A stretch of DNA of 37,301 bases from a virus, in the IMG/VR virus record IMGVR_UViG_3300037342_000049, positions 1-37,301 of that record. One strand, given 5' to 3'. The translations under genes and the position numbers were made by a program. Positions 29,101 through 36,235 of the stretch are shown here, piece by piece. The stretch's first letter is position 1; every line of letters starts with the position of its first letter. Below the pieces are notes generated by a model that was not told where the DNA came from, did no database searches, and was given only the letters and a program-made list of their open reading frames with translations.

Positions 29101-31123
29101 TTACAACCTCTTGATTTGAAGTTTGATTTGCTTGTGCTTTATTACTCTCTGCTTCTTCAAGGCTCTTGACCATTTCAATACCCTGCAAGAACATGTTTAA
29201 ATCCATTCCCTGGATCTCTTTAACAGCTTTCACTAGATTTAGAACTGCCGCTGTCTTGTCTTCTTCTGCTCGCTGTAATCGTTCGGCGTTCAAGGCTTTG
29301 TCTAATTGTATTTTAGCCATTCTTTCCGCTGCAAGCCCTTCTTGAGAATGTGCATAAGATATTTTCGTCTGATTGTCAACTTCAAATTGCTTCATCTGCA
29401 TCTGATGGGCTTCTTCTGCAATTTTCTGTTGCGCTTCTTTTGTCGCCTTGATTTTCTCGATAATCCGGTCTTTATTTGGGATATCCATTGCTTCGATAAT
29501 TTCGTCTTCAGGAAAGTTCTCGCCGATTATTTCTCGAAGGTGTAGGATTTTCCCTAGTTCTAGTTGCTGAAGTGATTCGGTAAGGGCTTCTTGCTTCAGT
29601 TTGCAACCATATTTATAAAAGGCTTTATTATCAAATTCCGCCGTGGGTTCTTCACCTATGATCAGTTTGACCTTACCATATGTCCAATTGCCTTGTATCC
29701 ACGCTACTTGGTAATCTCCGCAAAGCTTCTGATATTCATCGAAGTTGTCGAATAACTTAGTCAATGTCGTCACACCGGCCGTTGTACGCATCATCGCGAT
29801 AATTCCGGCTTTGTCGTTAATCTCCGTGCCGAGCATTGTTTCGTTAACGCCAGAAATTAGATTCATTACTTGCTTATATCTCTCTTCCATCTCAAGCATG
29901 ATTGGAGGAGGAGGAACAATAGGCATCGGCTGCACATCATCCATCGAGAATGAACCATCTATTGTAAGTACGCGCCCATTACTACTATTCAATGAATCGT
30001 CAGGAGTAACTAAAGCTCCCTTCTTAACCTTAAGTCCTTGCTGCTGAGCCTCAATCACATCGTTGGCATATACCTTGATTCTATTGAAAAGGTATTGGGA
30101 ATCGCGTAAATCCCGGGTTATACCCCTAAATTTGTAGGCATAATACGGAGTATCTGCATTAAAATAGGCTAGACACGGCACCACCGGGTATTTATCAGTG
30201 TGATAGGGATCGGGTTCGTCTACGAAGACTTTGTCATTAACTACTATCGTTCGGCGCACTGTTGGCTTTCGTCGATTGATGAACTTAATTTGATCCCCAA
30301 AATTCATTTTGATTATGCGTGCATCCTCTTCATCGCCTACGAACTCTTGCACCTCTTCAGTCTTTTTATCGATCATGAAAGTAGCTTCACGGTCTGAGAG
30401 GTACCAATATTCGTCAAATGCAATAAGGTTCGGAAATTGGATTTGATAGACTTCCGGCATATAATAGAACTTATCGTCCCTATAAGTGCCCTTAGGCAAC
30501 CCCAAGATCTGATCTTCATATTCTGGATACATTCTAGCTGCTTCATATCTATCGTAGAACGTTCTTACCCACCAGAATCTTGCGTCCATCATATCATGAC
30601 GCCTAAAGTATGGGTCAAATAGGCACGATTTCATATCTACGTATCGGGCGTCCAATTCTCCGGAAATAATATCGCAAGTCGTATTCTTGACAAAGTAAGT
30701 GAAACCAAGACCTTGTGTTAATGCACCCTGCTCGAATGTGTCCGAATAGACATTGTAGAAATTCCCTCTATTGTGCATGTAATAGAGACATTTAGAGAAC
30801 TGATCGCTTGTCTTCTGCGCGTTTGGATGCATCGGCATGCATACAGAAGACTTTCGATTCCTACGCTGATAGCCCGATACCATCTGAATGTGAGAATTGA
30901 TAATATTGAAATTCCATATCTTCTTGCGATAGGTTGCAACTCCTGGATACAGCAAGCCCCATATCTCGGCATCCCCCATAGCGAAACGCTGGTCTGTATC
31001 AGCCTGATACCATTGGGTCTGTAAGATGTTAATGCAATCGGTGTAATTCCTGTGCATACCTTGACGGAGACTCAAATCTATTTCAGTTGATGGCCAGAAG
31101 AGAGGATCAGAATTGCGAGGCAC
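29093..31123 (-). CDS. Portal protein (P22 type)
   Basis: This 676-residue protein is the right size and has the expected plan for a P22-like portal: an N-terminal stem region (DCINILQTQWYQADTDQRFA), the wing with IINSHIQMVSGYQRRNRKSS, a crown with FRGITRDLRDSQYLFNRIKV, and a long C-terminal helix rich in Gln/Glu/Ala that would form the barrel inside the capsid. The portal is the dodecameric DNA entry and exit channel to which the terminase and tail bind. The start is a GTG at 31123 with AAGGAG 7 bases ahead. The tRNA-Asn gene lies just upstream. Confidence 0.92.
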   Translation of the reverse strand: MPRNSDPLFWPSTEIDLSLRQGMHRNYTDCINILQTQWYQADTDQRFAMGDAEIWGLLYPGVATYRKKIWNFNIINSHIQMVSGYQRRNRKSSVCMPMHPNAQKTSDQFSKCLYYMHNRGNFYNVYSDTFEQGALTQGLGFTYFVKNTTCDIISGELDARYVDMKSCLFDPYFRRHDMMDARFWWVRTFYDRYEAARMYPEYEDQILGLPKGTYRDDKFYYMPEVYQIQFPNLIAFDEYWYLSDREATFMIDKKTEEVQEFVGDEEDARIIKMNFGDQIKFINRRKPTVRRTIVVNDKVFVDEPDPYHTDKYPVVPCLAYFNADTPYYAYKFRGITRDLRDSQYLFNRIKVYANDVIEAQQQGLKVKKGALVTPDDSLNSSNGRVLTIDGSFSMDDVQPMPIVPPPPIMLEMEERYKQVMNLISGVNETMLGTEINDKAGIIAMMRTTAGVTTLTKLFDNFDEYQKLCGDYQVAWIQGNWTYGKVKLIIGEEPTAEFDNKAFYKYGCKLKQEALTESLQQLELGKILHLREIIGENFPEDEIIEAMDIPNKDRIIEKIKATKEAQQKIAEEAHQMQMKQFEVDNQTKISYAHSQEGLAAERMAKIQLDKALNAERLQRAEEDKTAAVLNLVKAVKEIQGMDLNMFLQGIEMVKSLEEAESNKAQANQTSNQEVVNG

Positions 31124-31185
31124 TAGACATCTCCTTGTGAGACATCTCGCGTATAATCAGAAAAATTTTAATTGTGAATAAAAAA

Positions 31186-31257
31186 CTCCAGGTGTAGGGA
31201 TCGAACCTACGACAAATGCGTTAACAGCGCACTGCTCTGCCTCTGAGCTAACCTGGA
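31186..31257 (-). tRNA. tRNA-Asn (anticodon GTT)
   Basis: On the minus strand the 72-nt gene has a 7-bp acceptor stem (TCCAGGT/ACCTGGA), D stem GCTC/GAGC, anticodon stem GTGCG/CGCAT with loop CTGTTAA (anticodon GTT), a five-base variable loop and T arm GTAGG-TTCGATC-CCTAC. The discriminator is G and the CCA end is not encoded. A T6 run follows. It is in the late operon between the TerL-linked gene and the portal, so it must be cut out of a long transcript or have its own promoter. Confidence 0.95.
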
Positions 31258-31351
31258 ATAAAATTGACTTTGCACGAAGAATATTTGTTCAGCGAAATTT
31301 GCCTTCCGGCCGCTATTGAAGGAGAAGTTATTTCGTACATGTCCAATTCCA

Positions 31352-31732
31352 TTAATGCTCCATGAAAGTAATCGCGCTGCCTTCATCATCGACTTGCGTT
31401 GTTGTGATCTGCAATTTGTCTTTCACTTTCTTGATTGAAGATTGCAAAGGAATTTCGTCTTTATACCAGTCATTTTGTGAAGCTTTAACCTTTGTCAACT
31501 GCACTAATCCTCTAAATTGTTTCAGACAATCGTCCGCTTTGATCATCTCTTTTGTCATGCGCTCAATTTTGCGTTCGAATTCACCAAACATCGACATGAC
31601 TTTATGAATGGCTTTTTCAAGATTTAAGGGATCCTTAACAGTTAACTTAGATTCTAACAAAACAAGAATCTCTTCAATTCGGACAATCCTATTCATTAAA
31701 TCTTGAAAGTCTGAGTCGTCAATCTCTTTCAT
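31352..31732 (-). CDS. Coiled-coil protein linked to the terminase
   Basis: This 126-residue protein has a helical N-terminal part with heptads (FQDLMNRIVRIEEILVLLES) and then a charged helix and a basic end. Its ATG overlaps the TerL stop (ATGA), so it is coupled to the terminase. The GTG at 31744 is possible but lies in the TerL end. It may help packaging or be a neck component; there is no motif. Confidence 0.7.
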   Translation of the reverse strand: MKEIDDSDFQDLMNRIVRIEEILVLLESKLTVKDPLNLEKAIHKVMSMFGEFERKIERMTKEMIKADDCLKQFRGLVQLTKVKASQNDWYKDEIPLQSSIKKVKDKLQITTTQVDDEGSAITFMEH

Positions 31733-33216
31733 CTTCCAAACCACGCATTTAAAGCTTTTGTATCCGAATCTTTTGCCCTATTTGGATTAATCTTGTCAAG
31801 ACCAGAACAGAGATAGCGAAAGGCGTCTGCGCCATGACTCGCATCGTCGTGAGCCGGGTCTGACGACCACCCTCCTATTTTAGATGACCATGTTTTCTTA
31901 TAGTTTTCCAAAGCTAGAATCCCTTCTTTGCATCTCCCTTTATCAAACCAACACTTCCCTAAAGTATTCCGAACAAGATTAATACCGTCCCTAAGAGAAT
32001 GCGGTTCCAAAACAATACCTGATAAATTAAATTGTCTAGCCTGTTGAACAAAAGTAATTCCAGACCTATCACGTGAGTTAGCATCATGAGGCCAAATATG
32101 TGTTCCATATGTATATCCTTTTGAAGCAAGCATACCAACGCATAAGTTTAAGGGCATATCCCTTTTTTGGAAGTAGTCAATTATGTTAACATCGCCCTGT
32201 CGAGTTATTTGGAAGAACCATATACACATAAAATCGGCCTGCCCTAGATCCCACGCAGTATAAACAGGAAGGGCCCTGTCATAACTGACATTGCAAATAT
32301 GGCCCCCAGCATAAAGCTCTTGCATTTGCGATGAGTACCAAAATCCCTCTTGAGAGGCCGCGAAAGCCTCTTCCGGCGTAGACGGATATTCGCGTAGCAT
32401 ATCTTCTTTCTGTGTCTCATACTTCTTTGCGTACCAATATTTCTGACTATCGTCTAACACAATTCCATCTAGGAAGAGCTTGGCATAGTATTCTTGGAGA
32501 TCTTTACTGATTGTTGTGGCATGCTCAAGTCTGTATTCGGGGTGCTGCCACCAGGGGAAGAAGAAGAACTTGAAATCCAAAGGCGATAAAGGGATAGAGC
32601 TTCTTTGTCTTTCGAGCGCTTTTTGGCACATATCATAGAAATAGCCCTCCTTTCCTTCTGCTGTGCTTTCGATAACTATTTGCTGACCTGCATGGACAGT
32701 ATTGAGAGATCCTGTGATGATCTCTTTAGCTTTCTCCGGATACTTTGCGCATATCTTGCCAAACTCACTCACGTGCAAACACTGCAATGTACTAGACCGC
32801 AAAGAAGTGCCTACACGAATTACAGAACCATGAGAGAAAGCGAGTTCGTCGGCTGAGTCTCCCACCAGTCTAAATGCAGGGCGCACCCTAGGATCTAAAG
32901 TATCGAATGAGAACTTAAGCCTGTCTGTGAATATGTCTTTTCCGTCATCTCTTGTCTGTGCGATGATTCCCACTTGCGTGTTCCGGCTCCATAGAATTTG
33001 ATCGAGTTCATCAATGCAAAACCCTGTTGTCATGCCTATCTGACGACATTTCAAGATGATTTTAAAAGGATGCGGATCGAATAATACGATTTTCTGCGCC
33101 CAATTAGGCTCAAACCGTATTATGCGCTTGTCCGGCGTCTTTATCTTGTAAAGGTTGTTTAGCCTCCAAGCCCGGTCGCTGAGAAGATTTATCGCTGTTT
33201 CTTCGCTCACACGCAT
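31729..33216 (-). CDS. terL: Terminase large subunit
   Basis: This 495-residue protein is the packaging ATPase-nuclease. The ATPase part shows CRQIGMTTG at residues 57-65 in the Walker A position, LHVSE (147-151) as the Walker B and IESTAEGKEG (182-191) after it. The nuclease part shows WDLG (D323), HDAN (D378) and HGADAFRY (D464), the three acidic sites of the RNase H-like fold. The Walker A lysine is replaced by Met in the GK(S/T) position; several phage terminases carry such variants, with an arginine or lysine nearby acting instead. The start overlaps TerS by 107 bases, with GGAG about ten bases upstream. Confidence 0.93.
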   Translation of the reverse strand: MRVSEETAINLLSDRAWRLNNLYKIKTPDKRIIRFEPNWAQKIVLFDPHPFKIILKCRQIGMTTGFCIDELDQILWSRNTQVGIIAQTRDDGKDIFTDRLKFSFDTLDPRVRPAFRLVGDSADELAFSHGSVIRVGTSLRSSTLQCLHVSEFGKICAKYPEKAKEIITGSLNTVHAGQQIVIESTAEGKEGYFYDMCQKALERQRSSIPLSPLDFKFFFFPWWQHPEYRLEHATTISKDLQEYYAKLFLDGIVLDDSQKYWYAKKYETQKEDMLREYPSTPEEAFAASQEGFWYSSQMQELYAGGHICNVSYDRALPVYTAWDLGQADFMCIWFFQITRQGDVNIIDYFQKRDMPLNLCVGMLASKGYTYGTHIWPHDANSRDRSGITFVQQARQFNLSGIVLEPHSLRDGINLVRNTLGKCWFDKGRCKEGILALENYKKTWSSKIGGWSSDPAHDDASHGADAFRYLCSGLDKINPNRAKDSDTKALNAWFGR

Positions 33217-33547
33217 CGTGTATTATCTCCAACATCTTCACTTCGTCAATCACTTCGCCCTCTCGCTGCTTTAAGCGATTCTTTCCCAGCCAAATAAGCA
33301 TTGTGTTATCACCCTTCACGGCTTTATCGAATTGGGCCTTACGGAGCATGCTGTCGCCCTGTTCTTTTTTTCTGGCCGCATAAGCGGTAAAGGATACCTT
33401 GTGCTTTTCTTCTACTTTTCGATAGAAGGTATCATGATGCATGTTAAAGTGTGGGGCAATTTCCGTGCCTTTGCATCCGGCTAAAAGATATTCATCTACT
33501 TTTTCCCAATCAACATGCTTTACATTTTTAGGGATAGTGCGCTTCAT
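33110..33547 (-). CDS. terS: Terminase small subunit
   Basis: This 145-residue protein has an N-terminal helix-turn-helix (VDEYLLAGCKGTEIAPHFNM, then HHDTFYRKVEEKH), a helical middle (KKEQGDSMLRKAQFDKAVKG) and GDNTMLIWLGKNRLKQRE, the stretch typical of phage small terminases and related DNA-binding proteins. It recognises the packaging site and activates TerL. The C-terminal third overlaps the TerL start. It is the first gene of the leftward late operon, 400 bases from the divergent early operon at 33955. Confidence 0.88.
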   Translation of the reverse strand: MKRTIPKNVKHVDWEKVDEYLLAGCKGTEIAPHFNMHHDTFYRKVEEKHKVSFTAYAARKKEQGDSMLRKAQFDKAVKGDNTMLIWLGKNRLKQREGEVIDEVKMLEIIHDACERRNSDKSSQRPGLEAKQPLQDKDAGQAHNTV

Positions 33548-33608
33548 AATCCGACCATAAACAATAAAATTTTAAATGTAAATGAGTCGATTACATCTTG
33601 TTACATAC

Positions 33609-33640
33609 TAAATCGTTAAATATCGGTAGCTAATCGTTAG
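33609..33640. promoter_or_regulatory. Direct repeats between the divergent late and early operons
   Basis: The octamer AATCGTTA occurs at 33611-33618 and 33632-33639, 21 bp apart, which is two helical turns on the same face. They lie between the TerS start (33547, leftward) and the rightward promoter at 33659, suitable for a regulator that separates early from late transcription. Evidence is positional only. Confidence 0.35.
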
Positions 33641-33658
33641 TTCGAAGAAAAAAAGGGG

Positions 33659-33686
33659 TTGCGCATAAATGGATATTTGTGATAAT
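33659..33686 (+). promoter_or_regulatory. Strong rightward promoter of the second early operon
   Basis: TTGCGC (33659-33664) and GATAAT (33681-33686) are separated by 16 bases, and TG at 33678-33679 one base before the -10 makes it an extended -10 promoter. Transcription should start near 33693 and read through a 260-base leader into the gene at 33955. Confidence 0.65.
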
Positions 33687-33799
33687 ATGTTTTTATTCGA
33701 GCGCACATGTCTCCCTGGAGCCTCTATAGTAGTAAAAGAGCAGGTTGAGCGGTGAGTGAGAGCGGTGTAATGGCAACAATAATGAAGAGGAGAATTTTT

Positions 33800-33867
33800 A
33801 TGGGATTTGAACAAGCTGAAGCTTAAAGGGCCGCGGAAGCGGGAAATTTGATAAACCCGCCTCCGCG
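33800..33867 (+). promoter_or_regulatory. Leader peptide and hairpin upstream of the second early operon
   Basis: An AAGAGGAG ribosome site precedes an 8-codon ORF (MGFEQAEA, 33800-33826). Five bases after its stop comes a hairpin: CGCGGAAGCGGG (33832-33843) with CCCGCCTCCGCG (33856-33867), 11 of 12 pairs. No T-run follows, so it is not a standard terminator. A translated leader next to a strong stem is the plan of ribosome-dependent attenuation or mRNA stabilisation. The 33693-33954 leader holds no longer credible gene. Confidence 0.5.
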
Positions 33868-33954
33868 CGAGTAGAGGAAACGAAAAACAATACACAGGTT
33901 CGGGATTGTCTGGGCAGAGAATCACCGTTACCGTTTACACAAGGATAATTGTAT

Positions 33955-34185
33955 ATGGGGAAGTTAAAAGAGTCAATAGAGATTGAAGATGCATTGAGAT
34001 CAGATTATATCATGCACACGAAAATGGGTTTTTTTGTGCATGATGAGGCGCTCATGTCTAAAATATCGCAAAAAATGCGCATGATAAAGAGACATGTTGA
34101 TGAGATAGACACATTTAGCAGGGAGATAACGGAAATGATCTATGAGCTAGAAGATGAATTAGTAATGGCGAGGGGGATTATATGA
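33955..34185 (+). CDS. Helical protein, first gene of the second early operon
   Basis: This 76-residue protein is helical and charged (SREITEMIYELEDELVMARG near the end) and probably forms a coiled coil. AAGGATAATTGT precedes the ATG at 33955; a TTG two codons earlier is less likely. It ends in an ATGA overlap with the next gene. Function unknown; it is under the strong promoter at 33659. Confidence 0.75.
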   Translation: MGKLKESIEIEDALRSDYIMHTKMGFFVHDEALMSKISQKMRMIKRHVDEIDTFSREITEMIYELEDELVMARGII

Positions 34186-34346
34186 ACTACGATAGGACAA
34201 TGGAGGCATATGAAGAAGGGCTAGCTCAAGGTGTAGATGAGCAAGCCGACGAGCGGGAGAAAGACCGCTCTTCTGATGAAGGTGACTTAGATTTTCTGGA
34301 TCTTGATCTTGAAAGTGAGTTTGATAGGATGTGCTATGAAAGTTAG
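34182..34346 (+). CDS. Acidic small early protein
   Basis: This 54-codon gene encodes a very acidic protein (DEGDLDFLDLDLESEFDR). Such DNA-mimic-like charge is common in phage inhibitors of host DNA-binding proteins, but no specific family is evident. It begins in an ATGA overlap with the previous gene and overlaps the next by 11 bases. Confidence 0.7.
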   Translation: MNYDRTMEAYEEGLAQGVDEQADEREKDRSSDEGDLDFLDLDLESEFDRMCYES

Positions 34347-34473
34347 AACGACGATAAGCATTGAGGGAAAGGTTTTGAAAGAGTTTCAAAAGCTTTGCAT
34401 AGACTTGAATGTAACAGTTAGCAGTGAGATAGAGAGATTGCTAAAAGAAGTCGTGACCGGGATGAAAAAATGA
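34336..34473 (+). CDS. Ribbon-helix-helix (Arc/CopG-like) DNA-binding protein
   Basis: This 45-residue protein fits the ribbon-helix-helix fold: a beta strand (VRTTISIEG), helix 1 (LKEFQKLCIDLN), a turn with VTVSSE, and helix 2 (EIERLLKEVV). Dimers use the strand to bind DNA. The gene is in a coupled early operon right after the acidic gene, like an antitoxin-type or operon repressor. It could act at the direct repeats near 33609. Confidence 0.8.
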   Translation: MKVRTTISIEGKVLKEFQKLCIDLNVTVSSEIERLLKEVVTGMKK

Positions 34474-34637
34474 ATTTACAGCGGAAGATTGGGGGTGTTC
34501 TATATTTTTTTAAGCTCGTGGCGTGTATTCTTTTTTTATTTGGACAAGATAGGGGGGCTATATTTTTAGTGCTGCTAATAATATCGATTTGGTTGTCTTT
34601 TATATTTACAGAATTATATTTCAAGGATTTTAAGTGA
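34470..34637 (+). CDS. Two-segment small membrane protein
   Basis: This 55-codon gene encodes a hydrophobic protein with two membrane segments (VLYFFKLVACILFLFG and AIFLVLLIISIWLSFIF) around a short polar turn (QDRG). That is a typical class II holin or accessory plan, but position in an early operon makes a late lysis role less likely. It overlaps both neighbours by four bases. Confidence 0.7.
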   Translation: MNLQRKIGGVLYFFKLVACILFLFGQDRGAIFLVLLIISIWLSFIFTELYFKDFK

Positions 34638-35131
34638 AAACTGAACATTTGTATTGTAGAGAAGAAAAGCTGCGATGGTGGGGACAAGGAGAATGGCTCG
34701 ATGAGCCCGATATAGTAGAATTTGAACATTTGGGATTTACTTGTAAAGTCTTGCGCGTGTGCTTAGAAGATGGGCGTGATTTAAAGCATAGATTTGGAGG
34801 TTTTTTAAATGGATATGTTGCAATACCTTCCGATCATCCTTTTTATCAAAAAGCATATGAAAAAATTCCTATAAATTGTCATGGGGGGTTGACTTTCGGC
34901 GAATGTACCGATCGCCACTTGATAGGGTTTGACTGTGCCCACAGCTTCGATTATATTCCCAGCACTGAGCATCTCAAAAAAACCATTCCATCACTAATTA
35001 AAATAGAAAAAGAATTGGAAGGGCTTAAAAAAAATTCTATGTTTAAAGACAGCCCGATTTTTCAAAAAACATATAGAAATATGGAATTTGTGATCGCAGA
35101 ATGCAAAAAGATAGCGGAGCAGTTAAAATGA
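34634..35131 (+). CDS. Conserved phage protein of unknown function
   Basis: This 165-residue protein contains GYVAIPSDHPFYQKAYEKIP, then CHGGLTFGECT and LIGFDCAHSFDYIP. The pattern G-Y-V-x-I/L-P-x-x-HP, HGGLTF and IGFDC-x-H recurs in a widespread phage family of unknown function. The conserved His, Asp and Cys residues hint at a metal-bound enzyme. A C-terminal helical pair follows. It starts with GTG overlapping the previous stop (GTGA). Confidence 0.8.
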   Translation: MKTEHLYCREEKLRWWGQGEWLDEPDIVEFEHLGFTCKVLRVCLEDGRDLKHRFGGFLNGYVAIPSDHPFYQKAYEKIPINCHGGLTFGECTDRHLIGFDCAHSFDYIPSTEHLKKTIPSLIKIEKELEGLKKNSMFKDSPIFQKTYRNMEFVIAECKKIAEQLK

Positions 35132-35229
35132 AGTGGTGGGTAACAACTTTTACTATTTATGATCGGATCATTTTATATATGATGTTTGGATATTTAATAG
35201 CACAAATAGCGAGACAGCTTAATGAATAG
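35128..35229 (+). CDS. Micro membrane peptide, last gene of the operon
   Basis: This 33-codon gene overlaps the previous stop (ATGA) and encodes a Trp-rich, hydrophobic segment (YDRIILYMMFGYLIAQIARQ). It is the last gene of the rightward operon and faces the leftward gene ending at 35238. Function unknown. Confidence 0.6.
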   Translation: MKWWVTTFTIYDRIILYMMFGYLIAQIARQLNE

Positions 35230-35237
35230 CTGCGAGT

Positions 35238-35390
35238 CTATTTTTTCTTAGGCTTCTTGATTTTAGCACCGGATTTGCGAGCTTGATTTAGACTTGCGGC
35301 TATGGCTTGCTTCTGCGGATAGCCGCTGTGCATCATCTCCGAAATATTTTTTGAAACCGTTTTTTTGCTTTTGCCTTTAGTTAGAGGCAT
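35238..35390 (-). CDS. DUF6496-like small basic protein
   Basis: This 50-codon gene encodes PLTKGKSKKTVSKNISEMMH, then SGYPQKQAIAASLNQARKSG, a pattern common in phage genomes (GKS...I-x-x-NI...G-x-PQ-x-QA-x-A-x-A-L...AR). It is a small basic, probably nucleic-acid-binding protein of unknown role. Ribosome site GGGGGTGCTC. Confidence 0.8.
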   Translation of the reverse strand: MPLTKGKSKKTVSKNISEMMHSGYPQKQAIAASLNQARKSGAKIKKPKKK

Positions 35391-35499
35391 GAGCACCCCC
35401 GGTTGCTATTCCGAGCAAGAAAAGAAGAAGGAGCAGTAGCCCAAAAATGCACATAATCTTGACCGGATGCTTGCAAAAAAATTCTGCTATTTCGTTCAT
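35377..35499 (-). CDS. Small single-span membrane protein
   Basis: This 40-codon ORF has a polar start and one hydrophobic segment (IMCIFGLLLLLLFLLGIATG). It overlaps the next gene by 14 bases. The ATG lacks a good ribosome site (a pyrimidine-rich TTTCTTTTCAC lies upstream), so the gene is tentative, though the membrane segment is clean. Confidence 0.45.
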   Translation of the reverse strand: MNEIAEFFCKHPVKIMCIFGLLLLLLFLLGIATGGAHASN

Positions 35500-35512
35500 G
35501 TGAAAAGAAATA

Positions 35513-35698
35513 TCAAAAAGTTTTTGGTGGGTCAATAAGTTTTTTAATTTCCTCCTTAGAAAGTCGTCTAAAATTGGAGTCTAAAATCAAACCTGGTTCT
35601 GAATCATAATCATAAGAGCTGGCCGATGATTCTAATAGATCCCTGAGAAGGTTATCTTCCTGAATTCTCGTAAGGACGCCCAAATTATTCCCACGCAT
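35513..35698 (-). CDS. Hypothetical small acidic protein
   Basis: This 61-residue protein starts after AAGAGGTCTAATAG and overlaps the nuclease stop by 14 bases. It is acidic with a helical middle (RIQEDNLLRDLLESSASSYD) and an end resembling a helix capped by KKLIDPPKTF. Family not recognised. Confidence 0.7.
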   Translation of the reverse strand: MRGNNLGVLTRIQEDNLLRDLLESSASSYDYDSEPGLILDSNFRRLSKEEIKKLIDPPKTF

Positions 35699-36155
35699 CT
35701 ATTAGACCTCTTAGCTTGGGCAAATTTTCCGCAAACCATTTGCTATCAATGACCATTAAAACTTCTTGGGGATAATATTTGCGAAAACGTTTAATTTTCG
35801 TAAAACTTCGTGCGTCCATGTATCCTTTGACTTCTATCCAATGGTGGTACTTTCTGCAAGTCCAGACTTGAAAATCGGGCAGATAAGCACGAGTGCCACG
35901 CTTAATTTTATCAAACCAAAAGGTTTTAGGCTCATATTCCCAATCCAAGATTTCGTCTCGACACTTCAAGAATTGGAGGTAGCGGGCATAGTTCGCCTCC
36001 ATTTTGGATTTGAACCAGATCTTTCGTTCGCCAATTGTACGCCACCCGGCAATGGCCGGGAAGCTCTGTTTAAATTGCCCCAGATCTTTGAGCAATTCCG
36101 CATTGCCTTCGCATCGGGAAGCCATGATCTTCAGAGAATCTCGCGAAATACCCAT
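35685..36155 (-). CDS. PD-(D/E)XK endonuclease (DUF1064-like)
   Basis: This 156-residue protein shows E53 in KMEANYARYL, a YLPDF motif (D94) and EVKG (E108, K110), the core of the PD-(D/E)XK nuclease fold. The order and size fit the DUF1064 phage family, thought to include branch or junction resolving enzymes. A basic region follows (FTKIKRFRKYYP). It would help resolve recombination or replication intermediates before packaging, and complements the RecT and exonuclease pair. AGGGCAAAAGA precedes the ATG. Confidence 0.85.
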   Translation of the reverse strand: MGISRDSLKIMASRCEGNAELLKDLGQFKQSFPAIAGWRTIGERKIWFKSKMEANYARYLQFLKCRDEILDWEYEPKTFWFDKIKRGTRAYLPDFQVWTCRKYHHWIEVKGYMDARSFTKIKRFRKYYPQEVLMVIDSKWFAENLPKLRGLIDAWE

Positions 36156-36214
36156 TCTTTTGCCCTGTGTTGCGTTTTCTTGTATAACCCAGGGGGTGGG
36201 TCCAGGTCAATCAT
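36131..36214 (-). CDS. Possible 27-residue ORF between the initiator and nuclease genes
   Basis: ATG at 36214 opens MIDLDPPPGLYKKTQHRAKE and seven more residues, ending inside the nuclease start (overlap 25 bases). It would fill the 80-base gap and couple translation of the nuclease, but no good ribosome site precedes it. Low confidence. Confidence 0.3.
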   Translation of the reverse strand: MIDLDPPPGLYKKTQHRAKEWVFREIL

Positions 36215-36235
36215 TTAGCGCATTCTGGAGCAATT

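Noticed and set aside
33608-33925. Leftward 105-codon ORF in the TerS upstream region
   Set aside because: Its composition is not protein-like, it lacks a ribosome site, and it runs against the strong promoter and leader hairpin.
35766-36218. Rightward 150-codon ORF opposite the nuclease gene
   Set aside because: It is the complement of a gene with clear PD-(D/E)XK motifs and has no ribosome site.
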